Assembly (NCBI GenBank): GCA_021773055.1
Contig: JAJFKV010000072.1
Coordinates: 1 to 64,000 of the forward strand
Direction of reading: 5' to 3'
Length of the DNA: 64,000 bases
DNA from: Woeseiaceae bacterium
Lineage (GTDB): Bacteria > Pseudomonadota > Gammaproteobacteria > Steroidobacterales > Woeseiaceae
Program-made: the position numbers and the translations under genes
Shown: piece after piece, positions 53,933-62,040 of the stretch
How the letters are laid out: each line of letters starts with the position of its first letter
How positions within the stretch are numbered: position 1 is the stretch's first letter
Notes under the pieces: generated by a model
The model's input: the letters and a program-made list of their open reading frames with translations, nothing else
Told to the model about the DNA's origin: nothing
Database searches by the model: none

Positions 53933-55885
53933 TTACATGGCCTTTTCGAGCAGGTCGCAGCTGCCGTGTTTTGACACTCCACGACAACGAGCCTTGGCGC
54001 GATACATGGCCTGGTCGGCCTCTCGCAACAGGCCGGTTAGCGTATTTGCATTCTTGGGATAAAGCGCCAGACCGATACTTGCCGGGCATCGCAGTTTCTT
54101 GCGACCGATCCGGTACGGATCCTCAAGCGCATCAGTCAGGCGCATCGCCAGCTTGTCAGCCATATCAGCATCAACATCTGGAACCAACGCCACGAACTCG
54201 TCGCCGCCCGGTCGACCGATGATATCGCACGAACGCAAGCTTTTTCGCAGGCGCTCAGACGCGATGGTCAGAATTTGATCACCTATTTCGTGGCCGTACT
54301 TATCGTTCATTTGCTTGAAGTCGTTGAGGTCGATAAACAGCAATGCGCCCGTAGCATCATCAGCGCTATCGGTTAATCGCTGCGCCGCATCCCGTTCAAA
54401 ACCACGACGATTCAGTACGCCCGTGAGCGGATCCGAATCCGCAATGGACTCCATGCGTCGCTCCTTGGCCTTGCCGTCGGTGATGTCCACAAAGGTTGCT
54501 GCTATGTCATCGCCAACAGGCTCGCAGATCATTCGCAACCAGCGGCCTTTGCCCTGGTGCCGATGCTGCACCTCAACGTCCAGGCTCTCGCTTTTGCTGA
54601 CCGACGATTCGAAGCGTTTCAGGATATCTCCGGCCGCGTCTACGTCCATCCCGCAGGTCGCCAGGGTAACCAGTTCTTGCGCCACACAATCGAACAAGTC
54701 TTCCGCTTTTCTGCCCAGGAACCGTCCGGCAGCCGCATTCGCGAAAATACAGCGAAGTGATTTCCTGCCGCTGTCTTCGCGAACCCATTGAAATCGAATG
54801 ATGCCGTTTACCGAATGATCGATCAGCGTGCGCAGCAATTTTTCACTCTTGCGTACGTCGGCTTGTGCTTTTTCAACATCGCTCACGTCACGGAACATCA
54901 GCACCTGGCCGCCACGAGCAGACGTCCGACTCGTGGAGATATTGGAAACCTGCACGTGCAGGAATCGGCCCGTGGATGTCATCATCTTTTGTGGCTGACC
55001 CGAATTCAGCGCTTCGAAGACTTCGGGTGAGTCTTCGCCGAATAAACTCTCGAGCGGCTCGCGTAGTGCTGCAGACTCTTCGACCGATAACATGCTTTCC
55101 GCAGTGTGGTTTAAGCCGATGACGCGACATTGCTCGTCAATAACGACGACCGGGTCCTGCATATTTTGAAAAACCGTTTCGTAGGCCAGCGGTGTAAATT
55201 CGACAATCTGCTCACCCAGGATTAACCAGGCATAGAGCGGTAGCAGTGCCGCGAAAACGATCGGCACGTAGGAAATGGTATTCGGACCAAATCCCATGTC
55301 ATAAGCTGCGGTGGTTAGCAGCGGACCAGCACAAGCCGCCACTAGCAAGAACAATCCCCTGCGCTGTGCTGGCGCGACTGCCGAGCTGTGCACGATCAGT
55401 GACAGTATCGCCGCACCAATAACCGCGTAGCTGTATGGCAAATGGACGAACAGGAACCAGGGACCCCAACGATCCGGGCGGGTTAGAAATTCTCCGGCCT
55501 CGTTCGCGATGGGCATGAACCACATGATTTCGTGGTATGCATTGGTCGCCGCAAGCACCACCGAGAGCGTCGGTATGATCAGCAGCAGGACCAGTGTACG
55601 AACTGGCGTTGTGGAGCCTGTGTATTCACGAAAGCAGACGTAGGCAACAACCGGCACCAGTGCGGTACCAATAAAGTGACCGGTTCGACCGATGGTAAAT
55701 ACAGTGAATGTGCTGGACAGCAGTTCAATAGCGCCGCCCATCACCCAGATACTAACAACTACGAACAGCACGCCGATCGGCATGCTGCCAACCTCGCGAC
55801 TGCTCACAATCAATCGCGCGCCGATCAGCAAATAGCAGGCTGCGCTGAAAATAAGCAGGGCGGACAATGCAAGGTCCAGGATCAT
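53933..55885 (-). CDS. Membrane 7TM-PAS-GGDEF diguanylate cyclase
   Basis: A 650-residue signalling protein. The N-terminus has seven membrane helices of the histidine-kinase N-terminal 7TM type (about 1-235), followed by PAS domains near 245-350 and 365-480 and a GGDEF domain (about 490-645). The active site is GRPGGDEFVALVPD, and RSCD five residues upstream is a c-di-GMP inhibition site. It should make c-di-GMP and be feedback-inhibited. Signal sensed is unknown. 34 bases from the ABC ATPase gene. Confidence 0.88.
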   Translation of the reverse strand: MILDLALSALLIFSAACYLLIGARLIVSSREVGSMPIGVLFVVVSIWVMGGAIELLSSTFTVFTIGRTGHFIGTALVPVVAYVCFREYTGSTTPVRTLVLLLIIPTLSVVLAATNAYHEIMWFMPIANEAGEFLTRPDRWGPWFLFVHLPYSYAVIGAAILSLIVHSSAVAPAQRRGLFLLVAACAGPLLTTAAYDMGFGPNTISYVPIVFAALLPLYAWLILGEQIVEFTPLAYETVFQNMQDPVVVIDEQCRVIGLNHTAESMLSVEESAALREPLESLFGEDSPEVFEALNSGQPQKMMTSTGRFLHVQVSNISTSRTSARGGQVLMFRDVSDVEKAQADVRKSEKLLRTLIDHSVNGIIRFQWVREDSGRKSLRCIFANAAAGRFLGRKAEDLFDCVAQELVTLATCGMDVDAAGDILKRFESSVSKSESLDVEVQHRHQGKGRWLRMICEPVGDDIAATFVDITDGKAKERRMESIADSDPLTGVLNRRGFERDAAQRLTDSADDATGALLFIDLNDFKQMNDKYGHEIGDQILTIASERLRKSLRSCDIIGRPGGDEFVALVPDVDADMADKLAMRLTDALEDPYRIGRKKLRCPASIGLALYPKNANTLTGLLREADQAMYRAKARCRGVSKHGSCDLLEKAM

Positions 55886-56071
55886 CGGTTACAAACTCGT
55901 AAGGCGGTACTCAGGTATATATTCTAAAGGTGGTGGAAGTTTGATTCCCGGACCTGTTTCTCAGGTTTGATGCGAATAAGAAACCACTTGTGGTCGGTTT
56001 TTCACATAATATCGGCGATCAGAGCGCACCGTGACTGAGGCCACCTCGTAACTATTTGTTTTTGTTATATA

Positions 56072-57109
56072 TTACCCGGCGACTCGCGCATGAAACGCGG
56101 ATCGGCCCAGATCAGATAGACTTCGCAGAAATTTCAGCGCGCTACCCTCATTTGCAACGAGTTTTTGGCGATAAGGATCGCCCTTGTCGCGAGCTGAAAG
56201 TCGCCAGTAATAAAGTACCAGCGTCATCGCCAGCCGGGTCTGAACCAGGTCGAAAAGAAGATCGAGCTCCGCTCCAGACAGCGCATTCCGTTCTTGATAC
56301 CCGGCAACGAACGGCGCAATGAATTGCAGTGGATCGCCACAATCCGATCTCAAGTACGCCGCCGCGGTTGAGACTTCAATGATGCGCGGCGCTCTTAGCA
56401 TGTCACCGAAGTCGATAATGCCGATTACCCTGGCATTGGCATCAAGCAAGACGTTTTCGGTATTGGCGTCGTTGTGGATAACCTGGTTTGGCAGTGTTTC
56501 CAGACCCGGCATCACCTGGCCATCAAAATAGTTCAGAACCGTTGTCAATTGCTGGCGCACCTCAGCCTCATCGACATGAACTAACAAACTGCGAAGCTCC
56601 CCAGCGCGCTGCGTGTCCCAGAGCAGCAGCTGGCCGTCGCCCTCATGTTTAAAATCAGCAAGCGCCAGATCGAGTTCAGCCAGTTGGTAGCCGAAACTGC
56701 GCGCGATATCGTGTGACAGTTCACTGGCCGCAAGCAGGTTTCCGTTCAGCCATGTAACGACACGCAAGCAGTGCCTGGTTCCATCATCAGACAAAATGAC
56801 ACCCCGGTCCGCCCCCGACACAGTTCGTACAATTCGCGGCACACCAACCACAGCACTTTTCTCGAGATGCAGCAGTGCCGCAATTTGAAAGTCCGTGACC
56901 AGCGTATGCTCTGTCAGACTCGTGATCTTGACGACGTATTGATGTTTGCTCGCGATTGTCAGGGCGAAATTTTGGTCCCGCTCACTGACCAGCAAAGTGT
57001 AGTCGCCTGACAAACCGAATTGCCTGGTCACTGCTGTTGCCACAGCTGTGCTGTCGAATCCGGGCGGAATCGCTGCAATCGACTCTAGTAGATCGGATAA
57101 TGTGGTCAC
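56072..57109 (-). CDS. Aminoglycoside-phosphotransferase-fold kinase (hydroxylysine/homoserine kinase-like)
   Basis: A 345-residue kinase-like protein. VIHNDANTENVLLD holds the catalytic Brenner motif HxDxxxxN, and GIIDFGDMLRAP the metal-binding Asp. The N-lobe has QYVVKITSLTEHTLVTDF with the nucleotide-binding Lys. Closest family feel is the hydroxylysine kinase/AGPHD1 group, followed by ThrB type II. Substrate is likely an amino alcohol or amino acid, not proved. Divergent from the AlbA_2-like gene. Confidence 0.75.
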   Translation of the reverse strand: MTTLSDLLESIAAIPPGFDSTAVATAVTRQFGLSGDYTLLVSERDQNFALTIASKHQYVVKITSLTEHTLVTDFQIAALLHLEKSAVVGVPRIVRTVSGADRGVILSDDGTRHCLRVVTWLNGNLLAASELSHDIARSFGYQLAELDLALADFKHEGDGQLLLWDTQRAGELRSLLVHVDEAEVRQQLTTVLNYFDGQVMPGLETLPNQVIHNDANTENVLLDANARVIGIIDFGDMLRAPRIIEVSTAAAYLRSDCGDPLQFIAPFVAGYQERNALSGAELDLLFDLVQTRLAMTLVLYYWRLSARDKGDPYRQKLVANEGSALKFLRSLSDLGRSAFHARVAG

Positions 57110-57230
57110 GGATACCTCTTAGAACGATTTCTCGCGCCAGCGAGCACAATACACCCTGGAAAATCAGTTCTCAGAACTGTCGATTGGTTCCCAATGCTTT
57201 TGAACATAATCGGTCAAAATCGACTGGTTC

Positions 57231-58400
57231 ATGAATCGATTAATGAAAATAGCGCAAACTGCGACTCCGAGCGCCGGAATTCAGCTGCGCAAGGACAAAT
57301 ACGGGATAGGCGGCATCCACCGCTATCTCCGTGATGTGCTCGCGCTTGCTAATGCACCGATCAACGGGCCGCGCTACATCATCATCGGCTGCGACTTCGA
57401 CGGTCGCGGCCGAAAGCGTGTGCACGCAGTCGATGCAGACGATTTTTCGGGCAAACCTTCTTACCAGTCGCTCGCCAACGAATACATCGAGCCGCCCCTG
57501 CGTATTCGTTACAAGCCGGTATCGATTGAAGGTCAACGAGTCGGAGTTTTCGAGATCGGTGACTGCCAGGATCGCCCCTACATGATGCGCATCGACTACT
57601 CCGAAAAACTGCGCAGGGGCGACGCGTATGTACGCACCCGCAACAGCGCGATGAAAATGGGGCGCCGCCAGCTTAGCGAACTGTTCGAAAAGAAATTTCG
57701 CGATTCGGTCTCGGCCGGCGATATCGAGATCGGTTTTCCCGGTGAGATTATCTACAAGGACCTGACGCTGAATAGTTGCGACCTGTCGCAACTACCATCG
57801 GCGGAGGCCAGCAAGAAACTCCACCAGATGTTGGATATTCGAAAGAAATCTCGAAACACGGGCTCAACGACCGTCATGGCCCGATTAACGCACGCGCGCC
57901 TGTTCGGTGCCGACGACCCTTACGTTGACCGAACGCCGACCGAGATGTTGCGGGAAATGCAGGACCTCAAAATCAAGCACCGTGACCACGACAATCATTT
58001 TCTGTTCGAGTCCCGCGCTGAACGCATGCAGATGGTTGTCTACAACCAGGGCAAGGAGCCCATCATTGACGCATCGCTGTCGTTAATCATGCCGAATCAC
58101 AACGCTTTCTACGTCGCGGAAACGCTCCCGAAGGTGCCGCGAAATGACGGCTTTGCTGATCGTACGCCTGATGAAATCGCCGCCTACCCGTCGGTTAGCC
58201 TGCAAGATGATTCGATACATGTCACCAGCAAGATCGGCGACATCCCGGTCGGCGAACCCATTGATGTATTCGTATCGCCGTTGCGGCTCTGCGTCGGCAA
58301 GGATCTGGCGGGCAAACGCTTCGGAATTCGCTATTTGTTACACGGCCAAAACCTGCGCGCGCCGGCCAAGGGCCAGCTGAGACTAGTATTTCGAAAATAG
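57231..58400 (+). CDS. AlbA_2 (Schlafen-like) domain protein
   Basis: A 389-residue cytoplasmic protein. The AlbA_2 domain occupies about residues 18-155: DVLALANAPINGPRYIIIGC, a conserved acidic loop FDGRGRKRVHAVDADDF, PPLRIRYKPVSI and a final GDAYVRTRNSAMKM. The Glu-x-Lys motif usual at the start of the domain is not clear here, so catalysis is doubtful. The C-terminal 230 residues match nothing I know. AlbA_2 proteins bind nucleic acids or nucleotides and turn up in regulators and defence loci. Function unknown. Confidence 0.65.
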   Translation: MNRLMKIAQTATPSAGIQLRKDKYGIGGIHRYLRDVLALANAPINGPRYIIIGCDFDGRGRKRVHAVDADDFSGKPSYQSLANEYIEPPLRIRYKPVSIEGQRVGVFEIGDCQDRPYMMRIDYSEKLRRGDAYVRTRNSAMKMGRRQLSELFEKKFRDSVSAGDIEIGFPGEIIYKDLTLNSCDLSQLPSAEASKKLHQMLDIRKKSRNTGSTTVMARLTHARLFGADDPYVDRTPTEMLREMQDLKIKHRDHDNHFLFESRAERMQMVVYNQGKEPIIDASLSLIMPNHNAFYVAETLPKVPRNDGFADRTPDEIAAYPSVSLQDDSIHVTSKIGDIPVGEPIDVFVSPLRLCVGKDLAGKRFGIRYLLHGQNLRAPAKGQLRLVFRK

Positions 58401-58411
58401 GCCGAGCCGGT

Positions 58412-58981
58412 CTATCGGATCCACTTCTCAACTGTAGGCGCTGAATATCTTTCGAAGCTCTGAATCAATTCGGCCGCCGTATCTTCACACAGCAGCATCT
58501 TGCGATTTTCTACTTTCAGAAAACGCTCGGCGGTCGCTCGGTCGAGGTACTCGAGCAGGTGATCGAAGTAGCCATCCACGTTGAGAAGTCCGCAGGGCTT
58601 GTCGTGGAACTGCAGTTGGCCCCAGGTAATAATCTCGATAATTTCTTCCAAGGTGCCGTAACCACCCGGCATTGCGATGAACCCGTCCGACAGTGCAGCC
58701 ATCATGGTCTTGCGCGCATGCATGGACGCGACGACATGAAGTTCTGTCAGATTCTGATGCGCGAGCTCTTTTTCACACAGAATCTTCGGTATGACGCCAT
58801 GCACCTTGCCCCCGAGTTCCAGCACGGCATTGGCAATCACCCCCATAATTCCTTTGTCGGCACCACCGTAAACAAGCTCGAAATCGTGCCGCACCAATAC
58901 ATCGGCAAGCTCTTTCGCTGCTTCACTGTAAATGGCGCGGCTACCCATGCTGGAGCCGCAATACACGCAGATTCTGGGCAT
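58412..58981 (-). CDS. LOG-family nucleoside 5'-monophosphate phosphoribohydrolase
   Basis: A 189-residue Rossmann-fold enzyme with the family motif MPGGYGTLEEIIEIITWGQL and an N-terminal CVYCGSSMGSR. LOG proteins cleave nucleoside 5'-monophosphates (including cytokinin forms and AMP/GMP-like substrates) to free base and ribose 5-phosphate. It matches the TIGR00730 class in length. It lies 11 bases from a phosphoribosyltransferase gene on the same strand, which does the reverse kind of reaction. True substrate unknown. Confidence 0.88.
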   Translation of the reverse strand: MPRICVYCGSSMGSRAIYSEAAKELADVLVRHDFELVYGGADKGIMGVIANAVLELGGKVHGVIPKILCEKELAHQNLTELHVVASMHARKTMMAALSDGFIAMPGGYGTLEEIIEIITWGQLQFHDKPCGLLNVDGYFDHLLEYLDRATAERFLKVENRKMLLCEDTAAELIQSFERYSAPTVEKWIR

Positions 58982-58991
58982 ACGGCCGCCG

Positions 58992-59564
58992 CTAGGCTGA
59001 TTTCACCCTGGGTGTCACGCCCTGCACTATCGCCGCGATCTCAGGACGACATTCACGCAATTCTTCGGGCGTGAGCGCATCAAGTTCATGCGGAAACACA
59101 AGCCATTCCGCCGTTTCGTGCAGAAAGTACTCAGGAGTGATGTCGGTTTCGTTGCGCGATGGCTTGAACCAGGGCACTGCAACACGAATGTCCTTTGGCG
59201 TATTGCCACGCGCACGTCGGTTCAGTTCGGCGACGACCGCGACAATGGTATTGCCGGTATCGAAGACATCGTCGACGATCAGCACACGATCGTCGTGACA
59301 GATCTTCTTGATGATGTAGTTGAGACCATGAACGGCGACTTTGCCGCGCTCATCGACACCGATATAGGACGACGTCCGAATCGCGATATGATCAGATTCA
59401 ACGCCGCAGTACGAGAGTGTTTCCTGAAGTGCCATGCCGACAGGCGTACCGCCGCGCCAAATGGCTATGATCATAGTGGGCTTGAAGCCGCTCTCAAGAA
59501 CTTTGATACCCAGTTCAATGGAGTCTTCAAGCAAGTCTTGTGCGGAAAGTACGGTCTTGTCCAT
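58992..59564 (-). CDS. Phosphoribosyltransferase, copy 1 of a paralogous pair
   Basis: A 190-residue type I PRT. The pyrophosphate-binding loop is AIWRGGTPVG, and the PRPP-binding motif is RVLIVDDVFDTGNTI. A C-terminal HETAEWLVFPHELDALTPEE is shared with its paralogue at 59646-60248 (HETDDWLVLPYELSGFSIEE), and the two are clearly related across their length. Base specificity cannot be read, but the family is purine or hypoxanthine-like. It is divergent from copy 2, with 81 bases between starts, and next to the LOG gene. Confidence 0.82.
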   Translation of the reverse strand: MDKTVLSAQDLLEDSIELGIKVLESGFKPTMIIAIWRGGTPVGMALQETLSYCGVESDHIAIRTSSYIGVDERGKVAVHGLNYIIKKICHDDRVLIVDDVFDTGNTIVAVVAELNRRARGNTPKDIRVAVPWFKPSRNETDITPEYFLHETAEWLVFPHELDALTPEELRECRPEIAAIVQGVTPRVKSA

Positions 59565-59645
59565 TATTATTCTCTACGTCGGAGGACACTGGCGTTATAC
59601 TGCCGATCTCTGATTCTAGCGCAGTAAAGCCTGGGAATAACAAAA

Positions 59646-60248
59646 ATGACTGAGCGATTTATCGCCGCAGACGACCTGCTCCGGGATTCGTTTCAGCTGG
59701 CGGCCAATATTTACGAAGCAGGTTTCGAGCCGGATTTTCTGGTCGGCCTCTGGCGTGGCGGCAGCGCGGTTGGAATAGCCGTTCAGGAAGGCCTTGATTA
59801 CCTGGGAACGAAGACGGACCACATCGCGATCAGAACTTCCTACACGGGCGCGCCGGGTTACTCGCAGATGGTCAGCAAGGCAGATTCAATTCGGGTCCAC
59901 GGCCTGCAGTACCTGCTCGAGAATCTCAGTGCACATCATTCACTTCTGATAGTCGACGACGTGTACAGCACCGGCTCCAGCGTCAATGCCGTCATTAAGC
60001 AGCTGGCGAAGAAGACTCGCCGCAACCTGCCACAGGACATCCGCATAGCGACTGTCTGGTACCGGCCGACGGAAAAAACATTGCGGACACCGGAGTATTT
60101 CGTGCACGAAACAGATGACTGGCTGGTGCTGCCGTATGAGCTCTCCGGCTTCTCTATCGAGGAACTGCGGGAGAACCGGCCCGAGATGCTCGGTCTGATT
60201 GATCGCCTGGCGCCGCACGTCAAAACGGACGGCGCCGTCCGAGGCTGA
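59646..60248 (+). CDS. Phosphoribosyltransferase, copy 2 of a paralogous pair
   Basis: A 200-residue type I PRT with loop GLWRGGSAVG and PRPP motif SLLIVDDVYSTGSSVNAV. Compared with copy 1 it has a short extra segment after HIAIRTSYTGA (about 9 residues), which probably lies near the active-site hood. Copy 1 and 2 read away from each other, so a shared regulatory region is possible. Its stop overlaps the glycerate kinase start by one base, which couples it to that gene. Confidence 0.82.
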   Translation: MTERFIAADDLLRDSFQLAANIYEAGFEPDFLVGLWRGGSAVGIAVQEGLDYLGTKTDHIAIRTSYTGAPGYSQMVSKADSIRVHGLQYLLENLSAHHSLLIVDDVYSTGSSVNAVIKQLAKKTRRNLPQDIRIATVWYRPTEKTLRTPEYFVHETDDWLVLPYELSGFSIEELRENRPEMLGLIDRLAPHVKTDGAVRG

Positions 60249-61492
60249 TGCTCGATCCCCGGCAATTCCTGCGCTCGCTATTCGACACGGCGGTCGCGAC
60301 GGCGGTGGCTGAAAATTGCATGCAAAGATGGTTACCCGCCAGGCCAGGTGGTCGCGTATTCGTCATTGGTGCCGGAAAAGCGGCCGCGAGCATGGCGAAA
60401 GAACTGGAAGAGCAGTGGCAAGGCCCGCTCGAGGGGCGCGTCATCGTGCCCTACGGACATGGCGCGAATTGCCGCTTTATTGAAGTCATCGAGGCCTCTC
60501 ACCCGACACCGGATGAAGCCGGAGTTGCAGCGGCGGCCACCATTCTCGACAGCGTGTCAGAGTTGTCCGTTGACGATACGGTCGTTTGCCTCATCTCTGG
60601 CGGCGGCTCCGCCCTGATGTGCCTGCCGGCAGGCGGTGTGACGCTCGCCGAGAAGCAGGACATCACGCGACACCTGCTCGCTTCAGGTGCGGCAATTCAC
60701 GAAATAAACTGTGTGCGCAAGAAACTGTCCGCCATAAAGGGGGGCAAGCTCGCTAGCGCTTCTGCCCCTGCGAACGTCATTACATTGATCATCTCCGACG
60801 TACCCGGCAACGACACCTCCATGGTCGCATCGGGACCCACCGTAAGCGACCGTAGTTCGCCTGCGGAAGCACTGGATATTATTGCTCGTTACGGAATATC
60901 GATCTCCAATGACGTCCGAGCGGCCATCACCAACAGCGAGCCAGTGACGGTTGTTGACGGTGATGTGCGCATCCTTGCGACCAGCGACGACGCCTTGTTG
61001 GCCGCCGCAGCGGCCGCAACAGCCCATGACATCACACCCTATTCACTCGGTGACCTGGCAGGCGACGCCCGTTCGCTCGCCAACGAACACGCAGGTCTGG
61101 CGCTGCAAATCGCCGCAGGTACAGGGCCTGTCGAGCCGCCCTGCGTGATACTTTCGGGCGGTGAGACGACCGTCAACGTTCGTGGCGGGGGTCGTGGCGG
61201 GCGCAATGGTGAATATGCACTGGCGCTCGCAATCGCGCTTGATGGCCGGCCGCACATCCATGCACTCGCCTGCGATACTGATGGTATCGACGGCAACGGC
61301 GACAATGCCGGTTGTTTCGTATCGCCGGACTCACTGCCGCGGGCAAAAGCAGCTGGAGCGGACGCCAGAATAATGCTGGAACGCAACGACAGCTATGAAT
61401 TTTTCTCCACAGCACTTGATTTGATAAGTACCGGCCCCACTCGTACCAACGTCAATGATTTCAGGGCGATATTGGTCGCCGACAAGGACTAA
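60248..61492 (+). CDS. Glycerate 2-kinase (MOFRL/GckA family)
   Basis: A 414-residue kinase of the DUF4147/MOFRL type that phosphorylates glycerate to 2-phosphoglycerate. The N-terminal domain has FVIGAGKAAASMAKELE and LISGGGSALMCLPAGG, and the C-terminal MOFRL part has LSGGETTVNVRGGGRGGRN without its last residues, then ACDTDGIDGNGDNAG. It is joined to the PRT upstream by a one-base overlap, but no metabolic link between them is known. Two bases before the OsmC gene. Confidence 0.88.
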   Translation: MLDPRQFLRSLFDTAVATAVAENCMQRWLPARPGGRVFVIGAGKAAASMAKELEEQWQGPLEGRVIVPYGHGANCRFIEVIEASHPTPDEAGVAAAATILDSVSELSVDDTVVCLISGGGSALMCLPAGGVTLAEKQDITRHLLASGAAIHEINCVRKKLSAIKGGKLASASAPANVITLIISDVPGNDTSMVASGPTVSDRSSPAEALDIIARYGISISNDVRAAITNSEPVTVVDGDVRILATSDDALLAAAAAATAHDITPYSLGDLAGDARSLANEHAGLALQIAAGTGPVEPPCVILSGGETTVNVRGGGRGGRNGEYALALAIALDGRPHIHALACDTDGIDGNGDNAGCFVSPDSLPRAKAAGADARIMLERNDSYEFFSTALDLISTGPTRTNVNDFRAILVADKD

Positions 61493-61494
61493 TC

Positions 61495-61935
61495 ATGCAG
61501 AATTTCCCCCACCATTATGTTGTCGCCGCCGACGCAAAAGTCGATGGAAATGTCGTACTTTCAAGCTCCGGCGTAGCAGACCTCTTGTCCGCAGCACCAG
61601 CCGAGTTTGGCGGTCCTGGTGACCAGTGGTCGCCAGAGTCGCTACTGGTCGCAGCTGTTTCGGACTGCTTCATACTGTCTTTCCGGGCCATCGCGAGTGC
61701 TTCGCGCCTGGAATGGGACTCACTGACCTGCAGCACTGAGGGCACCCTGGAGCGGATTGAACGAGTCACCCAATTTACGGGCTTCAAAGTTTCGGCGATG
61801 CTCACCGTGCCCTCGGGCACCGATGAAGCGAAAGCTCACCGTTTGCTCGAAAAGGCCGAGCAGTCGTGCCTGGTCACGAACTCGCTAAAAGCCGAATCGC
61901 ATCTTGAGGCCACCGTTCAGGTCGCCGCGAGCTAG
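61495..61935 (+). CDS. OsmC-family peroxide-resistance protein
   Basis: A 146-residue OsmC/Ohr-type protein. LLVAAVSDCFILSFRAIA holds one reactive cysteine (about residue 59), and EKAEQSCLVTNSLKA the second, as required for thiol-based hydroperoxide reduction. HHYVVAADAKVDGNVVLSSS without a full match at the N-terminus places it with OsmC rather than Ohr. Likely the last gene of the PRT-glycerate kinase-OsmC transcript. Confidence 0.83.
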   Translation: MQNFPHHYVVAADAKVDGNVVLSSSGVADLLSAAPAEFGGPGDQWSPESLLVAAVSDCFILSFRAIASASRLEWDSLTCSTEGTLERIERVTQFTGFKVSAMLTVPSGTDEAKAHRLLEKAEQSCLVTNSLKAESHLEATVQVAAS

Positions 61936-61978
61936 CAAAGCCACGCAAAACAAGCGAGAGATTTACTGCCCTTGGCAT

Positions 61979-61984
61979 TATAAT
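61979..61984 (+). promoter_or_regulatory. Likely -10 element of the isocitrate dehydrogenase promoter
   Basis: A perfect TATAAT lies in the spacer between the OsmC stop (61935) and the ATG at 62041. No convincing -35 hexamer is found at the usual distance, so an activator may be needed. Transcription would begin around 61991, just before the hairpin at 61993-62011. Confidence 0.45.
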
Positions 61985-61992
61985 GCTCCGCC

Positions 61993-62011
61993 CGCGCGCC
62001 GCCGGCGCGCG
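61993..62011 (+). promoter_or_regulatory. GC hairpin in the 5' leader of isocitrate dehydrogenase
   Basis: CGCGCGCC pairs perfectly with GGCGCGCG around a 3-base GCC loop. No T-run follows, so it is not an intrinsic terminator of the OsmC gene. If transcription starts near 61991, the hairpin caps the 5' end of the mRNA and leaves the ribosome site (AGGGA, 62030-62034) free. Confidence 0.5.
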
Positions 62012-62040
62012 CAGAATGTACTGCTAAACAGGGAATACCA

